This document shows positions 1 through 5,355 of a DNA stretch of 8,005 nt, one piece after another; position 1 is the first letter of the stretch; each line of letters starts with the position of its first letter. Both the position numbers and the translations under genes were made by a program. Origin of the DNA: Clostridia bacterium (GTDB lineage: Bacteria; Bacillota; Clostridia; Christensenellales; Aristaeellaceae); NCBI GenBank assembly GCA_017537105.1, contig JAFWBZ010000386.1, forward strand, positions 1-8,005. The letters are read 5' to 3'. Under the pieces are notes generated by a model. The model was not told the origin of the DNA. It did no database searches and saw only the letters and a program-made list of their open reading frames with translations.

Positions 1-191
1 TCGGGGCTGAGCACCTGCAGGCGGAAGGAGCCCTTCAACGAAAGCGCCGTGAGCAGCGTGCGCTCGGTCTGCAGCGTCAGCTGCTTGGGCACCACGACGA
101 TGAACGCCTCCGCGCCGCCGTCCATCGATGCGCGCAGCGCTTCGATCATCGCGGGCTCCAGCAGCGGGTTTCGCCCGGTGTAGATGCGCAT
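1..191 (-). CDS. addB: AddB, ATP-dependent helicase/nuclease subunit B, N-terminal part (cut by window edge)
   Basis: Only the first 63 codons are in the window; the gene continues past the left edge. AddB is the partner of AddA in the AddAB (RexAB) enzyme that resects double-strand breaks for RecA-dependent repair. The call rests on the segment VVPKQLTLQTERTLL (residues about 33-47) followed by FRLQVLSP near the edge, which matches the PEQ-T-Q-E-L and 'V-LS' pattern at the start of AddB/RexB proteins. The start ATG at 191-189 has GGGAGG six bases upstream. In families with an active P-loop the N-terminus reads GRAGSGKS; here it reads GRNPLLEPA, so the Walker A Gly-Lys-Ser is absent, as in some RexB-type proteins. 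The gene lies 51 bp downstream of the membrane protein gene on the same strand and is probably co-transcribed. The C-terminal nuclease domain and Fe-S cysteines cannot be seen. Confidence 0.8.
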   Translation of the reverse strand, partial: MRIYTGRNPLLEPAMIEALRASMDGGAEAFIVVVPKQLTLQTERTLLTALSLKGSFRLQVLSP

Positions 192-242
192 GTTTTGCCT
201 CCCTTCGCTCGGTCTGTGCGGGGTTTCGGGGCAGTGCTTCGA

Positions 243-827
243 CTATACGATGGCGATGACCCCGGTGGCGATCAGCGTGGTGATCAGGCAGGCGGTGCAG
301 TTGCCCAGCAGTATGGCGATCGCGGACTTCAGAAGCGGCATCTCAAACAGCGTGGCGATGGCGCTGCCCATCCACACGCCGGTGCCGGGCACCGGCAGGG
401 CCACAAACAGATAGAGCCCCAGCAGCTCCGCGGTCTCGGCGGAGAAGCGGCGGCGCCTCCGGCCCCTGCGGCTCCGCTTCCGGTCGTGCATGCCCGCGCG
501 CTTGCGGGCGGCGCGGCGCTCGAGCCATGCGGCGAAGGTCCGCACCGGCTTGATGGGCAGGGTGTAGAACCAGTCCAGCACCGGCCGCAGCAGCAGCAGG
601 ATGAAGGGCACCGGCAGGTAGGACGCGATCACCGCCAGCAGGTAGGCGAACACCGGCGGCATGCCGGTGCCCACCATCACGGTCACGGCGTAGCGTCCCT
701 CAAACATGGGCACCATGCTCAACAGCGCGGTGATGATGATCTTTCGGGTGTGCTCGTGCCACACGAAGGGGCGGTCGGCGGCCGCCTCCATCAGCGGGGC
801 AATGCGGCAAAGGAGATCGTGGCGCAT
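243..827 (-). CDS. Small multidrug export family membrane protein (COG2426 / Sm_multidrug_ex)
   Basis: This is a 194-residue integral membrane protein. Hydrophobic segments lie at about residues 31-52, 58-82, 133-161 and 166-192. Family marks are P40-x-x-E43-x-R45 at the first helix, the LPVPFILLLL stretch (71-80) and the loop LPVPGTGVWMGSAIA (144-158). The second and third helices are joined by a very basic cytoplasmic loop (100-128) containing an RRGRRRRR run. The family was named from a proposed small multidrug exporter, but its transport substrate is not established, so the function is a family label only. The start at 827 was chosen because GGGAGG sits four bases upstream and the family begins near here. 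The frame is open back to 1034, but that extension crosses promoter-like AT-rich sequence without a good ribosome binding site. It is probably the first gene of a minus-strand unit with addB. Confidence 0.8.
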   Translation of the reverse strand: MRHDLLCRIAPLMEAAADRPFVWHEHTRKIIITALLSMVPMFEGRYAVTVMVGTGMPPVFAYLLAVIASYLPVPFILLLLRPVLDWFYTLPIKPVRTFAAWLERRAARKRAGMHDRKRSRRGRRRRRFSAETAELLGLYLFVALPVPGTGVWMGSAIATLFEMPLLKSAIAILLGNCTACLITTLIATGVIAIV

Positions 828-887
828 AGGTCCTCCCATCGGCGTTCCGGGCGATGCGCCGCGGAAGCCGGACATATTATCCATTCT

Positions 888-896
888 ATCATAACA
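888..896 (-). promoter_or_regulatory. Possible extended -10 promoter for the membrane protein / addB unit
   Basis: On the minus strand the sequence reads TGTTATGAT, which fits an extended -10 (TG-n-TATGAT), about 60 bases before the chosen start. No good -35 sits 17 bases further upstream. Other partial hexamers (TTTACA at 908-903, TACAAT at 906-901) overlap the same AT-rich patch, so the exact promoter is uncertain. Confidence 0.35.
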
Positions 897-1025
897 CAGC
901 ATTGTAAAAAAGAGAATCGCGCCAATTTGTTTCATCGGTTTTTCGCGCCACAAGGCAGCGGGGTGATGCGAGCAAATGATGCGGAAAGCGTGTGCCGGAA
1001 TGATTTTTATGTAGCGATGCGATAA

Positions 1026-1051
1026 GAATTCCAATGACCGATTTGGAATTC
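1026..1051. promoter_or_regulatory. Perfect 9-bp inverted repeat, candidate operator
   Basis: The arms are GAATTCCAA (1026-1034) and TTGGAATTC (1043-1051), separated by 8 bases (TGACCGAT). The complementarity is exact over 9 bp. The right arm ends two bases before the proposed -35 at 1053, the position expected for a dimeric regulator acting on the glycosidase promoter. No T-tract follows and there is no transcript source to its left, so a terminator role is unlikely. The cognate regulator is not in this window. Confidence 0.55.
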
Positions 1052-1052
1052 A

Positions 1053-1080
1053 TTGTATTTTTACACAGAGTCTCTATAAT
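1053..1080 (+). promoter_or_regulatory. SigA-type promoter for the glycosidase gene
   Basis: The -10 is a perfect TATAAT at 1075-1080. The best-placed -35 is TTGTAT at 1053-1058, with a 16-bp spacer; it matches only the first three consensus bases, so the promoter may need an activator. Transcription would start near 1087, giving a leader of about 100 bases before the ATG at 1188. Confidence 0.6.
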
Positions 1081-1086
1081 GTAAAA
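1059..1086. promoter_or_regulatory. Second inverted repeat spanning the -10, possible repressor site
   Basis: TTTTACA (1059-1065) and TGTAAAA (1080-1086) are exact 7-bp inverted arms with a 14-base centre. The repeat covers the spacer and the -10 element, so a protein bound here would block RNA polymerase. Half-site centres are 21 bp apart, two helical turns. In AT-rich promoter DNA such a repeat can arise by chance, hence the modest confidence. Confidence 0.3.
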
Positions 1087-1187
1087 TAGCCATAATCCGA
1101 GGATGTGCTGCAAGGATTTCCCGTTTGTCATTTTGCAAGCGGCGAATGTTTTCCCGGAGAACAGGAGATTGAAAGGAAATTCTGGCC

Positions 1188-2282
1188 ATGAAGAACCAAA
1201 GAAGCAAGCAACACCGGAGGAAACCTGCGATCATGCGCTGGCTAAAAGCGCAAATCTCCAGGAATCCCCCACCTCTATGGGCGGTGGTCGTTGCCGATGT
1301 GCTGGTGTTTGCCGTTGTTCTGAATGTCTTTGCGCTGTTTCACCATGTGCTGCCCCGGTCGGAAAAATCCTACGGGGTAAAGTCTCAGCGCATCTCGACA
1401 GCGCTGCTTACAGATGACAACACCGCGTCCGAAGGCAACGCAGTGCCAGGAGATCGCGCTAAAGCCGTGGAGGAAACCGATGCGCCCCTGCCTGATGTGA
1501 CCCCTGAGCCGGATCCTGTCGGGGTTTTTGCCCAGCGCTTTGCAGATAAGTTCACAGAGGGAGAAGTCATCGCCACTGCGGAGAGCTATCAAAGCAAAAA
1601 TGTCAATGTTCAGTTTTCCAAGCACACAGAGCCTGAGCTGGTGTACTACGTTGCGGACATATACATCCGAAAAATCGAATGTTTACGAACAGCATTTGCC
1701 AAAGACAAGTTTGGACGCGGGCGCTGGGAACGGGTCAGCAGCATGAGCGAGCGGATGAATGGCGTTATCGCCATCAACGGCGACTATTACGGCGGACGTT
1801 CAGATGGCATCGTTATCCGGAATGGTGAGTATTACCGCAATGAAAAAAACCCCATACGCGACATCTGTATTATCAACTGGGATGGTACCATGGAAACCTA
1901 TGGCCCCGAGGCATGGGATCCGCAGCGAGCCGTGAATCGAGGAGCGTATCAGGGTTGGAACTTTGGCCCCATGCTACTGGACGAGGAGGGCAACGCCAAG
2001 ACCGAGTTCAATTCGGAAGTTGGCGGCAGGAATCCTCGCACGGCTATCGGGTATTATGAGCCGGGCCACTATTGTTTTGTGGTGGTGGATGGCCGCTCGA
2101 AGCAGTCCAAGGGCATCGGTTTGGTGGGTCTGTCTGAGATCATGCACAACCTGGGCTGCAAGCTCGCCTACAATTTTGATGGTGGACAGAGTTCGGAGAT
2201 GGTCATAGGCAACGAAATCGTCAGCAATCCATACAAGGGCGGTCGCAAAAACAGTGACGCTGTCCTGATCATAGACGAATAG
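1188..2282 (+). CDS. Membrane-anchored phosphodiester glycosidase family protein (NAGPA domain)
   Basis: The 364-residue protein has a basic N-terminus, one hydrophobic signal-anchor at about residues 29-54, a Pro/Asp/Glu-rich linker (about 60-125) and a C-terminal NAGPA-type domain (about 130-364). Domain marks are AINGDYYG (195-202), NFGPMLLD (258-265), NPRTAIGYY (282-290), VVVDGR (298-303) and NFDGGQSS (329-336). The family is named after the human 'uncovering enzyme', which removes N-acetylglucosamine from a phosphodiester. Bacterial members are extracytoplasmic and are thought to act on glycan phosphodiesters of the cell surface; the substrate here is unknown. The catalytic domain should face outside the membrane. 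The start at 1188 has AAAGGA about ten bases upstream; ATG 1233 is a less likely alternative. Base composition is clearly lower in GC than in neighbouring genes. It is followed after 16 bp by a small membrane protein gene, probably in the same transcript. Confidence 0.85.
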   Translation: MKNQRSKQHRRKPAIMRWLKAQISRNPPPLWAVVVADVLVFAVVLNVFALFHHVLPRSEKSYGVKSQRISTALLTDDNTASEGNAVPGDRAKAVEETDAPLPDVTPEPDPVGVFAQRFADKFTEGEVIATAESYQSKNVNVQFSKHTEPELVYYVADIYIRKIECLRTAFAKDKFGRGRWERVSSMSERMNGVIAINGDYYGGRSDGIVIRNGEYYRNEKNPIRDICIINWDGTMETYGPEAWDPQRAVNRGAYQGWNFGPMLLDEEGNAKTEFNSEVGGRNPRTAIGYYEPGHYCFVVVDGRSKQSKGIGLVGLSEIMHNLGCKLAYNFDGGQSSEMVIGNEIVSNPYKGGRKNSDAVLIIDE

Positions 2283-2298
2283 CCAAAGGAGGAAGAGC

Positions 2299-2544
2299 AT
2301 GCTGCGCAAGCTGACGCCTCACGCCGTTATCATCATTTCGGCGATGTACTTTGTATTCTTTTTCATTGACAGAGTCAACGCTTCCATGGCATTTATCAAC
2401 AATCCCATTACGAAAGGTCTGCTGTTTGCGCTGTGTGTGCTGGCGATCTACAACGCAGTGGCGCTGATTCGCGATAACCGCAAGCGCGCCCGCTATCTGG
2501 AGCGCCGCAAGCTGGCGCGACACGAAAAGAAAGCGGGGGAATAG
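2299..2544 (+). CDS. Small two-helix membrane protein, unknown function
   Basis: I do not recognise this 81-residue protein as a named family. It has two hydrophobic segments (about residues 8-24 and 38-57) joined by a short polar loop. A strongly basic tail (RDNRKRARYLERRKLARHEKK, about 58-78) should lie in the cytoplasm, making a membrane hairpin with both ends inside. A strong ribosome binding site (AAAGGAGGAAG, 2286-2296) precedes the ATG. It starts 16 bp after the phosphodiester glycosidase gene and shares its lower GC content, so the two genes were probably acquired and are expressed together. A role as partner or membrane tether for the glycosidase is a guess from position only. Confidence 0.7.
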   Translation: MLRKLTPHAVIIISAMYFVFFFIDRVNASMAFINNPITKGLLFALCVLAIYNAVALIRDNRKRARYLERRKLARHEKKAGE

Positions 2545-2557
2545 TTCATTTCCCCGC
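2533..2557 (+). terminator. Hairpin over the stop codon of the small membrane protein, possible terminator
   Basis: GCGGGGGAA (2533-2541) pairs with TTTCCCCGC (2549-2557) in a 9-bp stem with one G-T wobble. The 7-base loop contains the TAG stop codon. The stem is strong, but the bases after it (AGCTTCCATTATTG) are only moderately T-rich, so termination may be incomplete. It would separate the glycosidase pair from the C-S lyase gene. Confidence 0.4.
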
Positions 2558-2631
2558 AGCTTCCATTATTGCGGCGGCTCCGGTAGAGAAGGAGCGCATC
2601 CGTCGACGCAGAAATGAGGGAAACAGAGAAT

Positions 2632-3813
2632 ATGGCACAACAATACGATTTCAACCGGGTGATCGACCGTCGGGGGACCGATTGCATCAAGTTTGACTTC
2701 GCCGTGGAGTTCGGCAAGCCCGCGGACGTGCTGCCGCTGTGGGTGGCGGATATGGACTTTCCCGCGCCGGAGGGCGTGCTGGACGCGCTGCGCGCCGGCG
2801 TGGAGCACGGCATATTTGGCTATTCCGGCACCAAGCGCGACTACTACGAGGCCGTCGCAGGTTGGTTTGCGCGCCGATTTGGCTGGACGCCGGAGGAGCC
2901 GTGGCTGGTCAAGACGCCGGGCGTGGTCTATGCGCTGGCGATGGCGGTGCGTGCGCTGACCCGGCCGGGCGAGGCGGTGCTGGTGCAGCCGCCGGTGTAC
3001 CATCCCTTCTTCCAGGTGGTCGAGAGCAACGGCCGCCGCGTGGTGGAGAGCCCGCTGGCGCTGCGGGACGGGCGCTATGCGATCGACTTCGAGGGCTTCG
3101 AGACCGCCGTTGCGGAAAACGACGTGAAGCTGTTCATACTGTGCAGCCCCCATAACCCGGTGGGCCGCGTGTGGACGCCGGAGGAGCTGAGGCGCATCGG
3201 CGAAATCTGCCTCCGCCACGGCGTGCTGGTGGTCTCCGATGAGATCCACTGCGACTTCACCTATCCCGGCCATCCCCATACGCCGTTCATCGCCGCTGTG
3301 CCGGAGATGGCGGAGCACGCCATCGTCTGCACCGCACCCAGCAAGACCTTCAACCTGGCGGGGCTGCAGGCCTCGAACCTCTGGATTCCCGGAAAGGCGG
3401 TGCGGGAGCGCTTCCGGGCGGAGATCGAATCGACCGGCTATTCCCAGTGCAACTGCCTGGGGCTCGCGGCTTGCAAGGCGGCCTACCGCACCGGCGAGGA
3501 ATGGCTGGACCAGCTGCTGGTCTATCTGAAGGGCAATCTCGATTTCCTGCGGGAGTTCCTGCGGCATAATCTGCCGATGCTCCGGCTGGTGGAGCCCGAG
3601 GGCACCTACCTGGCCTGGGTGGACTTCTCCGCCCTGGGACTGTCCCTGGAGGGGCTGGAGGACCTGATCGTCCGCCGTGCGAAGCTGTGGCTGGACGCCG
3701 GGACCATCTTCGGCACCGGCGGAGCGCAGTTCCAGCGCATCGTGCTGGCCTGCCCCCGGGAGACGCTTCGTCAGGCGCTCGAGCGGCTCAAGGCCGCGGT
3801 GGACGCGCTGTAG
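2632..3813 (+). CDS. PatB/MalY-type PLP-dependent cystathionine C-S lyase
   Basis: The 393-residue protein is a fold-type I PLP enzyme of the MalY/PatB group. Members split C-S bonds of cystathionine or cysteine conjugates to give pyruvate, ammonia and a thiol, in the cytoplasm; some also act as regulators (MalY) or in methionine supply. Visible marks are the N-terminal YDFNRVIDRRGTDCIKFD (5-22), WVADMDFPAP (37-46), Y64 in GYSG, PPVYHPF (120-126), SPHNPVGRVW (172-181), SDEIHCDF (202-209), the PLP lysine K238 in APSKTFNLAG, and R369 in QFQRIVLACPR, which should hold the substrate carboxylate. Length is normal for the family. The start at 2632 is preferred because family members begin a few residues before YDF and a GAGGG lies about 11 bases upstream; ATG 2614 would add six residues. 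Position gives no clear pathway partner. An aminotransferase role is less likely, given the SDEIHCDF and WVADMDFP motifs. Confidence 0.88.
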   Translation: MAQQYDFNRVIDRRGTDCIKFDFAVEFGKPADVLPLWVADMDFPAPEGVLDALRAGVEHGIFGYSGTKRDYYEAVAGWFARRFGWTPEEPWLVKTPGVVYALAMAVRALTRPGEAVLVQPPVYHPFFQVVESNGRRVVESPLALRDGRYAIDFEGFETAVAENDVKLFILCSPHNPVGRVWTPEELRRIGEICLRHGVLVVSDEIHCDFTYPGHPHTPFIAAVPEMAEHAIVCTAPSKTFNLAGLQASNLWIPGKAVRERFRAEIESTGYSQCNCLGLAACKAAYRTGEEWLDQLLVYLKGNLDFLREFLRHNLPMLRLVEPEGTYLAWVDFSALGLSLEGLEDLIVRRAKLWLDAGTIFGTGGAQFQRIVLACPRETLRQALERLKAAVDAL

Positions 3814-3847
3814 AGGAGGGCACAGAGCCGCGCGGCGGTCTTCAATG

Positions 3848-3884
3848 TTGTGCGATGAGCACAAACTGTCTTTCGCTTTTTATT
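3848..3884 (+). terminator. Weak possible terminator after the C-S lyase gene
   Basis: TTGTGC (3848-3853) pairs exactly with GCACAA (3859-3864) around the loop GATGA. A T-rich run (CTTTCGCTTTTTATT) follows a few bases later, at 3870-3884. The stem is short and the T-tract is not adjacent, so this is only a suggestion. It lies just before a new -10 element, as expected at a unit boundary. Confidence 0.3.
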
Positions 3885-3917
3885 CCGGCAGCATCGTGCA
3901 AAGCAGCCTGTTCTGGA

Positions 3918-3923
3918 TATAAT
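3918..3923 (+). promoter_or_regulatory. -10 element for the small HPr-like gene
   Basis: A perfect TATAAT lies 57 bases before the ATG at 3981. At 17 bp upstream only CGTGCA (3895-3900) is found, a poor -35. The element may be a weak promoter or one helped by an activator. Confidence 0.4.
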
Positions 3924-3980
3924 ATGGGTTGTGCCGGGGCGCTGCTCCGGCAAGGGAATCGCAGAAAGGAAGCGAGAGAT

Positions 3981-4238
3981 ATGATGCTGCTGAAGAACGC
4001 AAAGGATGTCGACAAGCTGATCGAGGCAGTCAATCGCTGCCGAGACGACGTGTTGCTGCGCTCCGTCGACGGGCGCGAGGAATTCAATTTGAAGAGCGTG
4101 CTGTCCCGCTACGTTGCCATCGGCGAGCTGTGCAGGGACCACGGGGATCGATATGAAATCTTCTGCATGAACCGCGCCGACGAGGGCTATATGATGAACT
4201 TTTTTCACGAGCTCAGTGAGGCCCGGCGCTGCGCATAG
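3981..4238 (+). CDS. Small HPr/Crh-like protein without the active-site histidine
   Basis: This is an 85-residue soluble protein. Laid by eye against HPr and B. subtilis Crh, it runs in register over most of its length. The helix DVDKLIEAVNRC (9-20) fits the first HPr helix. RDDVLLRSVDGREEFNLKSVL (21-41) fits the strand, turn and 'NAKSIMG' region, and a final helix lies near 68-80. S39 in NLKSVL falls on the regulatory Ser46. The position of His15 falls near K8, and the protein has no GLHARPA motif, so it cannot work as a normal PTS phosphocarrier. HPr-like proteins lacking the histidine are known in Clostridia and their role is unclear. The gene has a good ribosome binding site (AAAGGAAG, 3965-3972), its own -10 and a terminator, so it is probably transcribed alone. 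It lies 1.1 kb upstream of hprK. The family call is an eyeball alignment at low identity and could be wrong. Confidence 0.5.
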   Translation: MMLLKNAKDVDKLIEAVNRCRDDVLLRSVDGREEFNLKSVLSRYVAIGELCRDHGDRYEIFCMNRADEGYMMNFFHELSEARRCA

Positions 4239-4276
4239 GCCGACGTCCGATCCAACCACCTCAGACCACTGACAAA

Positions 4277-4331
4277 GGGGTTGCCGCAAAACCGCTGAAA
4301 ACGGCTGTTTTGTGACAGCCCCGCGTTTTTT
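4277..4331 (+). terminator. Rho-independent terminator after the HPr-like gene
   Basis: A compound hairpin ends in TTTTTT (4326-4331). The outer stem is GGGGTTG (4277-4283) with CAGCCCC (4316-4322, one wobble), and the inner stem is CAAAAC (4287-4292) with GTTTTG (4307-4312). A competing hairpin GGCTG/CAGCC (4303-4307/4316-4320) is also possible. Either way a stable stem is followed closely by a six-base T run, 38 bases after the stop codon. Confidence 0.7.
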
Positions 4332-4462
4332 ATGGCAGGCAGCCTGTCGCCGGCGGCGGGCGCCCCTGTCGAGGCAGAGCGCCGCGCCGCGGGAAAGGCC
4401 GCGCGAAGCCCGTCCCGAGGCGCCGTTTTTCATCGTTTTTTTCGCAGAGTCCGCGAACACCG
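4332..4462. other. GC-rich structured spacer between terminator and HAD promoter
   Basis: I see no gene here. The first part (4345-4425) is extremely GC-rich and can fold several ways, for example CGGGA (4390-4394) with TCCCG (4413-4417) enclosing GGC/GCC. It ends in two T-tracts (4426-4430 and 4436-4442) and could act as a second, back-up terminator for transcripts from the left. Confidence 0.4.
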
Positions 4463-4491
4463 TTGCATCCCGGGTCAAAATGGGGTACAAT
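4463..4491 (+). promoter_or_regulatory. SigA-type promoter of the HAD-hprK-glucokinase-pepT cluster
   Basis: TTGCAT (4463-4468) and TACAAT (4486-4491) are separated by exactly 17 bp. The -10 matches consensus at five of six bases and the -35 at its first three. Transcription would start near 4498, about 30 bases before the HAD start codon. It follows directly on a terminator, so it is likely the main promoter of the cluster. Confidence 0.65.
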
Positions 4492-4526
4492 AGAATGAGA
4501 ATCTTTACAAAGGAATGGGTGCTGCA

Positions 4527-5351
4527 ATGATACGCCTGATCGCGACGGACCTGGACGACACGCTGCTGAACGAACGAAGCGACCTGAACCCCCGCGTCAT
4601 CGAAGCGCTGCGCGCCGCAATGGCGGCGGGCTGCGGAATCGTGCTGTGCAGCGGGCGCATGCTGGAGGCGATGCAGCCGCTGGCGGAGCGCATCGGGGTG
4701 AACGCGCCTATGCTGCTGTACAACGGGGCGCTGGCCTACGATCACCGGACGGACGAGGTGATCTTCGCCGAACAGCTGTCCTACGAGACCGCGCTGGGCA
4801 TCGCGGAGCTGGCGGAGGGGATGGGCTTCTACCTGCAGGCCTATCCCGGCAGGAACTACTACTGCAACGAGGTGTGCGAGCACACGTTGCGCTACGCATC
4901 CTACATCCACGTGGACGCGATTCCCGTGCACAAGCCAGTGACGGAGTGGATGCGCGAGCACCCATCCGGCATGCAGAAGCTGCTGCTGATCGACACGCCG
5001 GAGGGCGCCACCCGGGCGCAGGCGGCGCTGCGGGAGGCGTTTCCCACAGGGGCGAGCTTCCTGAAATCCAAGCCCCACTACATCGAGATCGTGCCCGAGG
5101 GCGTCGACAAGGGCCGGGCGCTGCTGCGGCTGGCCGGGCATCTGGGCGTCGCCCGGGACGAGGTGATGGCCTTCGGCGACGGACAGAACGACGTGGCCAT
5201 GATCGAGGCCGCGGGCACCGGAGTGGCGATGCGAAACGGCTGCCCGGAGGCGCTTCGGGCGGCGGACATCATCGCGCCGACGAACCGGGAGGACGGCGTC
5301 GCCCAGGTGATCGAGGACTATCTCAGACAGGGAAAGATAGGGAGGATGTGA
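4527..5351 (+). CDS. Cof-type HAD family phosphatase (class IIB)
   Basis: The 274-residue protein has the full set of HAD motifs: motif I DLDDTLL (8-14) with nucleophile D8 and acid D10, motif II CSGRM (S42), motif III K195 in DKGRALL, and motif IV GDGQND (217-222). The roughly 100-residue insert between motifs II and III, with the SKPHYIEIVPEGVDKG signature before motif III, is the C2B cap of the Cof/YidA group. These cytoplasmic enzymes dephosphorylate sugar phosphates, flavin or pyridoxal phosphates and similar small molecules; the substrate cannot be read from sequence. The start at 4527 gives the family's usual N-terminus, MIRLIATDLDDT. ATG 4515, four codons upstream, directly abuts AAAGGA and so is badly spaced. 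It is the first gene of the cluster, and hprK begins four bases after its stop. Beside a catabolite-control kinase and a glucokinase, a sugar-phosphate substrate is plausible. Confidence 0.88.
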   Translation: MIRLIATDLDDTLLNERSDLNPRVIEALRAAMAAGCGIVLCSGRMLEAMQPLAERIGVNAPMLLYNGALAYDHRTDEVIFAEQLSYETALGIAELAEGMGFYLQAYPGRNYYCNEVCEHTLRYASYIHVDAIPVHKPVTEWMREHPSGMQKLLLIDTPEGATRAQAALREAFPTGASFLKSKPHYIEIVPEGVDKGRALLRLAGHLGVARDEVMAFGDGQNDVAMIEAAGTGVAMRNGCPEALRAADIIAPTNREDGVAQVIEDYLRQGKIGRM

Positions 5352-5355
5352 TCCC

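Larger units (their letters stand above)
828..1187. other. Divergent intergenic region carrying promoters and two inverted repeats
   Basis: This 360-bp stretch separates the minus-strand membrane protein gene from the plus-strand phosphodiester glycosidase gene. It is markedly more AT-rich than most of the window, above all at 890-1090. Its contents are listed separately: a weak leftward promoter, a rightward promoter with a perfect TATAAT, and two inverted repeats next to and across that promoter. I see no RNA gene and no convincing small coding sequence. The reading frames that cross it lack ribosome binding sites. Confidence 0.7.

Noticed and set aside
195..1025. Plus-strand open frame opposite the small membrane protein gene
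   Set aside because: The minus-strand product has coherent transmembrane helices and family motifs, whereas this frame gives a Gly/His/Arg-rich polypeptide with no domain.
828..1034. N-terminal extension of the small multidrug export protein, with starts at 1034 or 935
   Set aside because: No ribosome binding site precedes those ATGs, the extension crosses promoter-like AT-rich DNA, and the start at 827 has GGGAGG at good spacing and the family's usual length.
2566..3864. Long minus-strand open frame (about 430 codons) opposite the C-S lyase gene
   Set aside because: It mirrors a gene with clear PLP-enzyme motifs. The translation is rich in His, Arg, Gln and Ala as expected for the antisense of GC-rich codons, and it shows no family motif.
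3845..3922. A 25-codon open frame after the C-S lyase gene, far downstream of an AGGAGGG
   Set aside because: The Shine-Dalgarno-like sequence is about 25 bases from the ATG, the frame overlaps the candidate hairpin and -10, and the peptide has no recognisable features.
4296..4309. Partial catabolite-response element (TGAAAACGGCTGTT) near the hprK cluster
   Set aside because: Only the left half fits the cre consensus; the right half fails at four positions and the sequence is part of a terminator stem.
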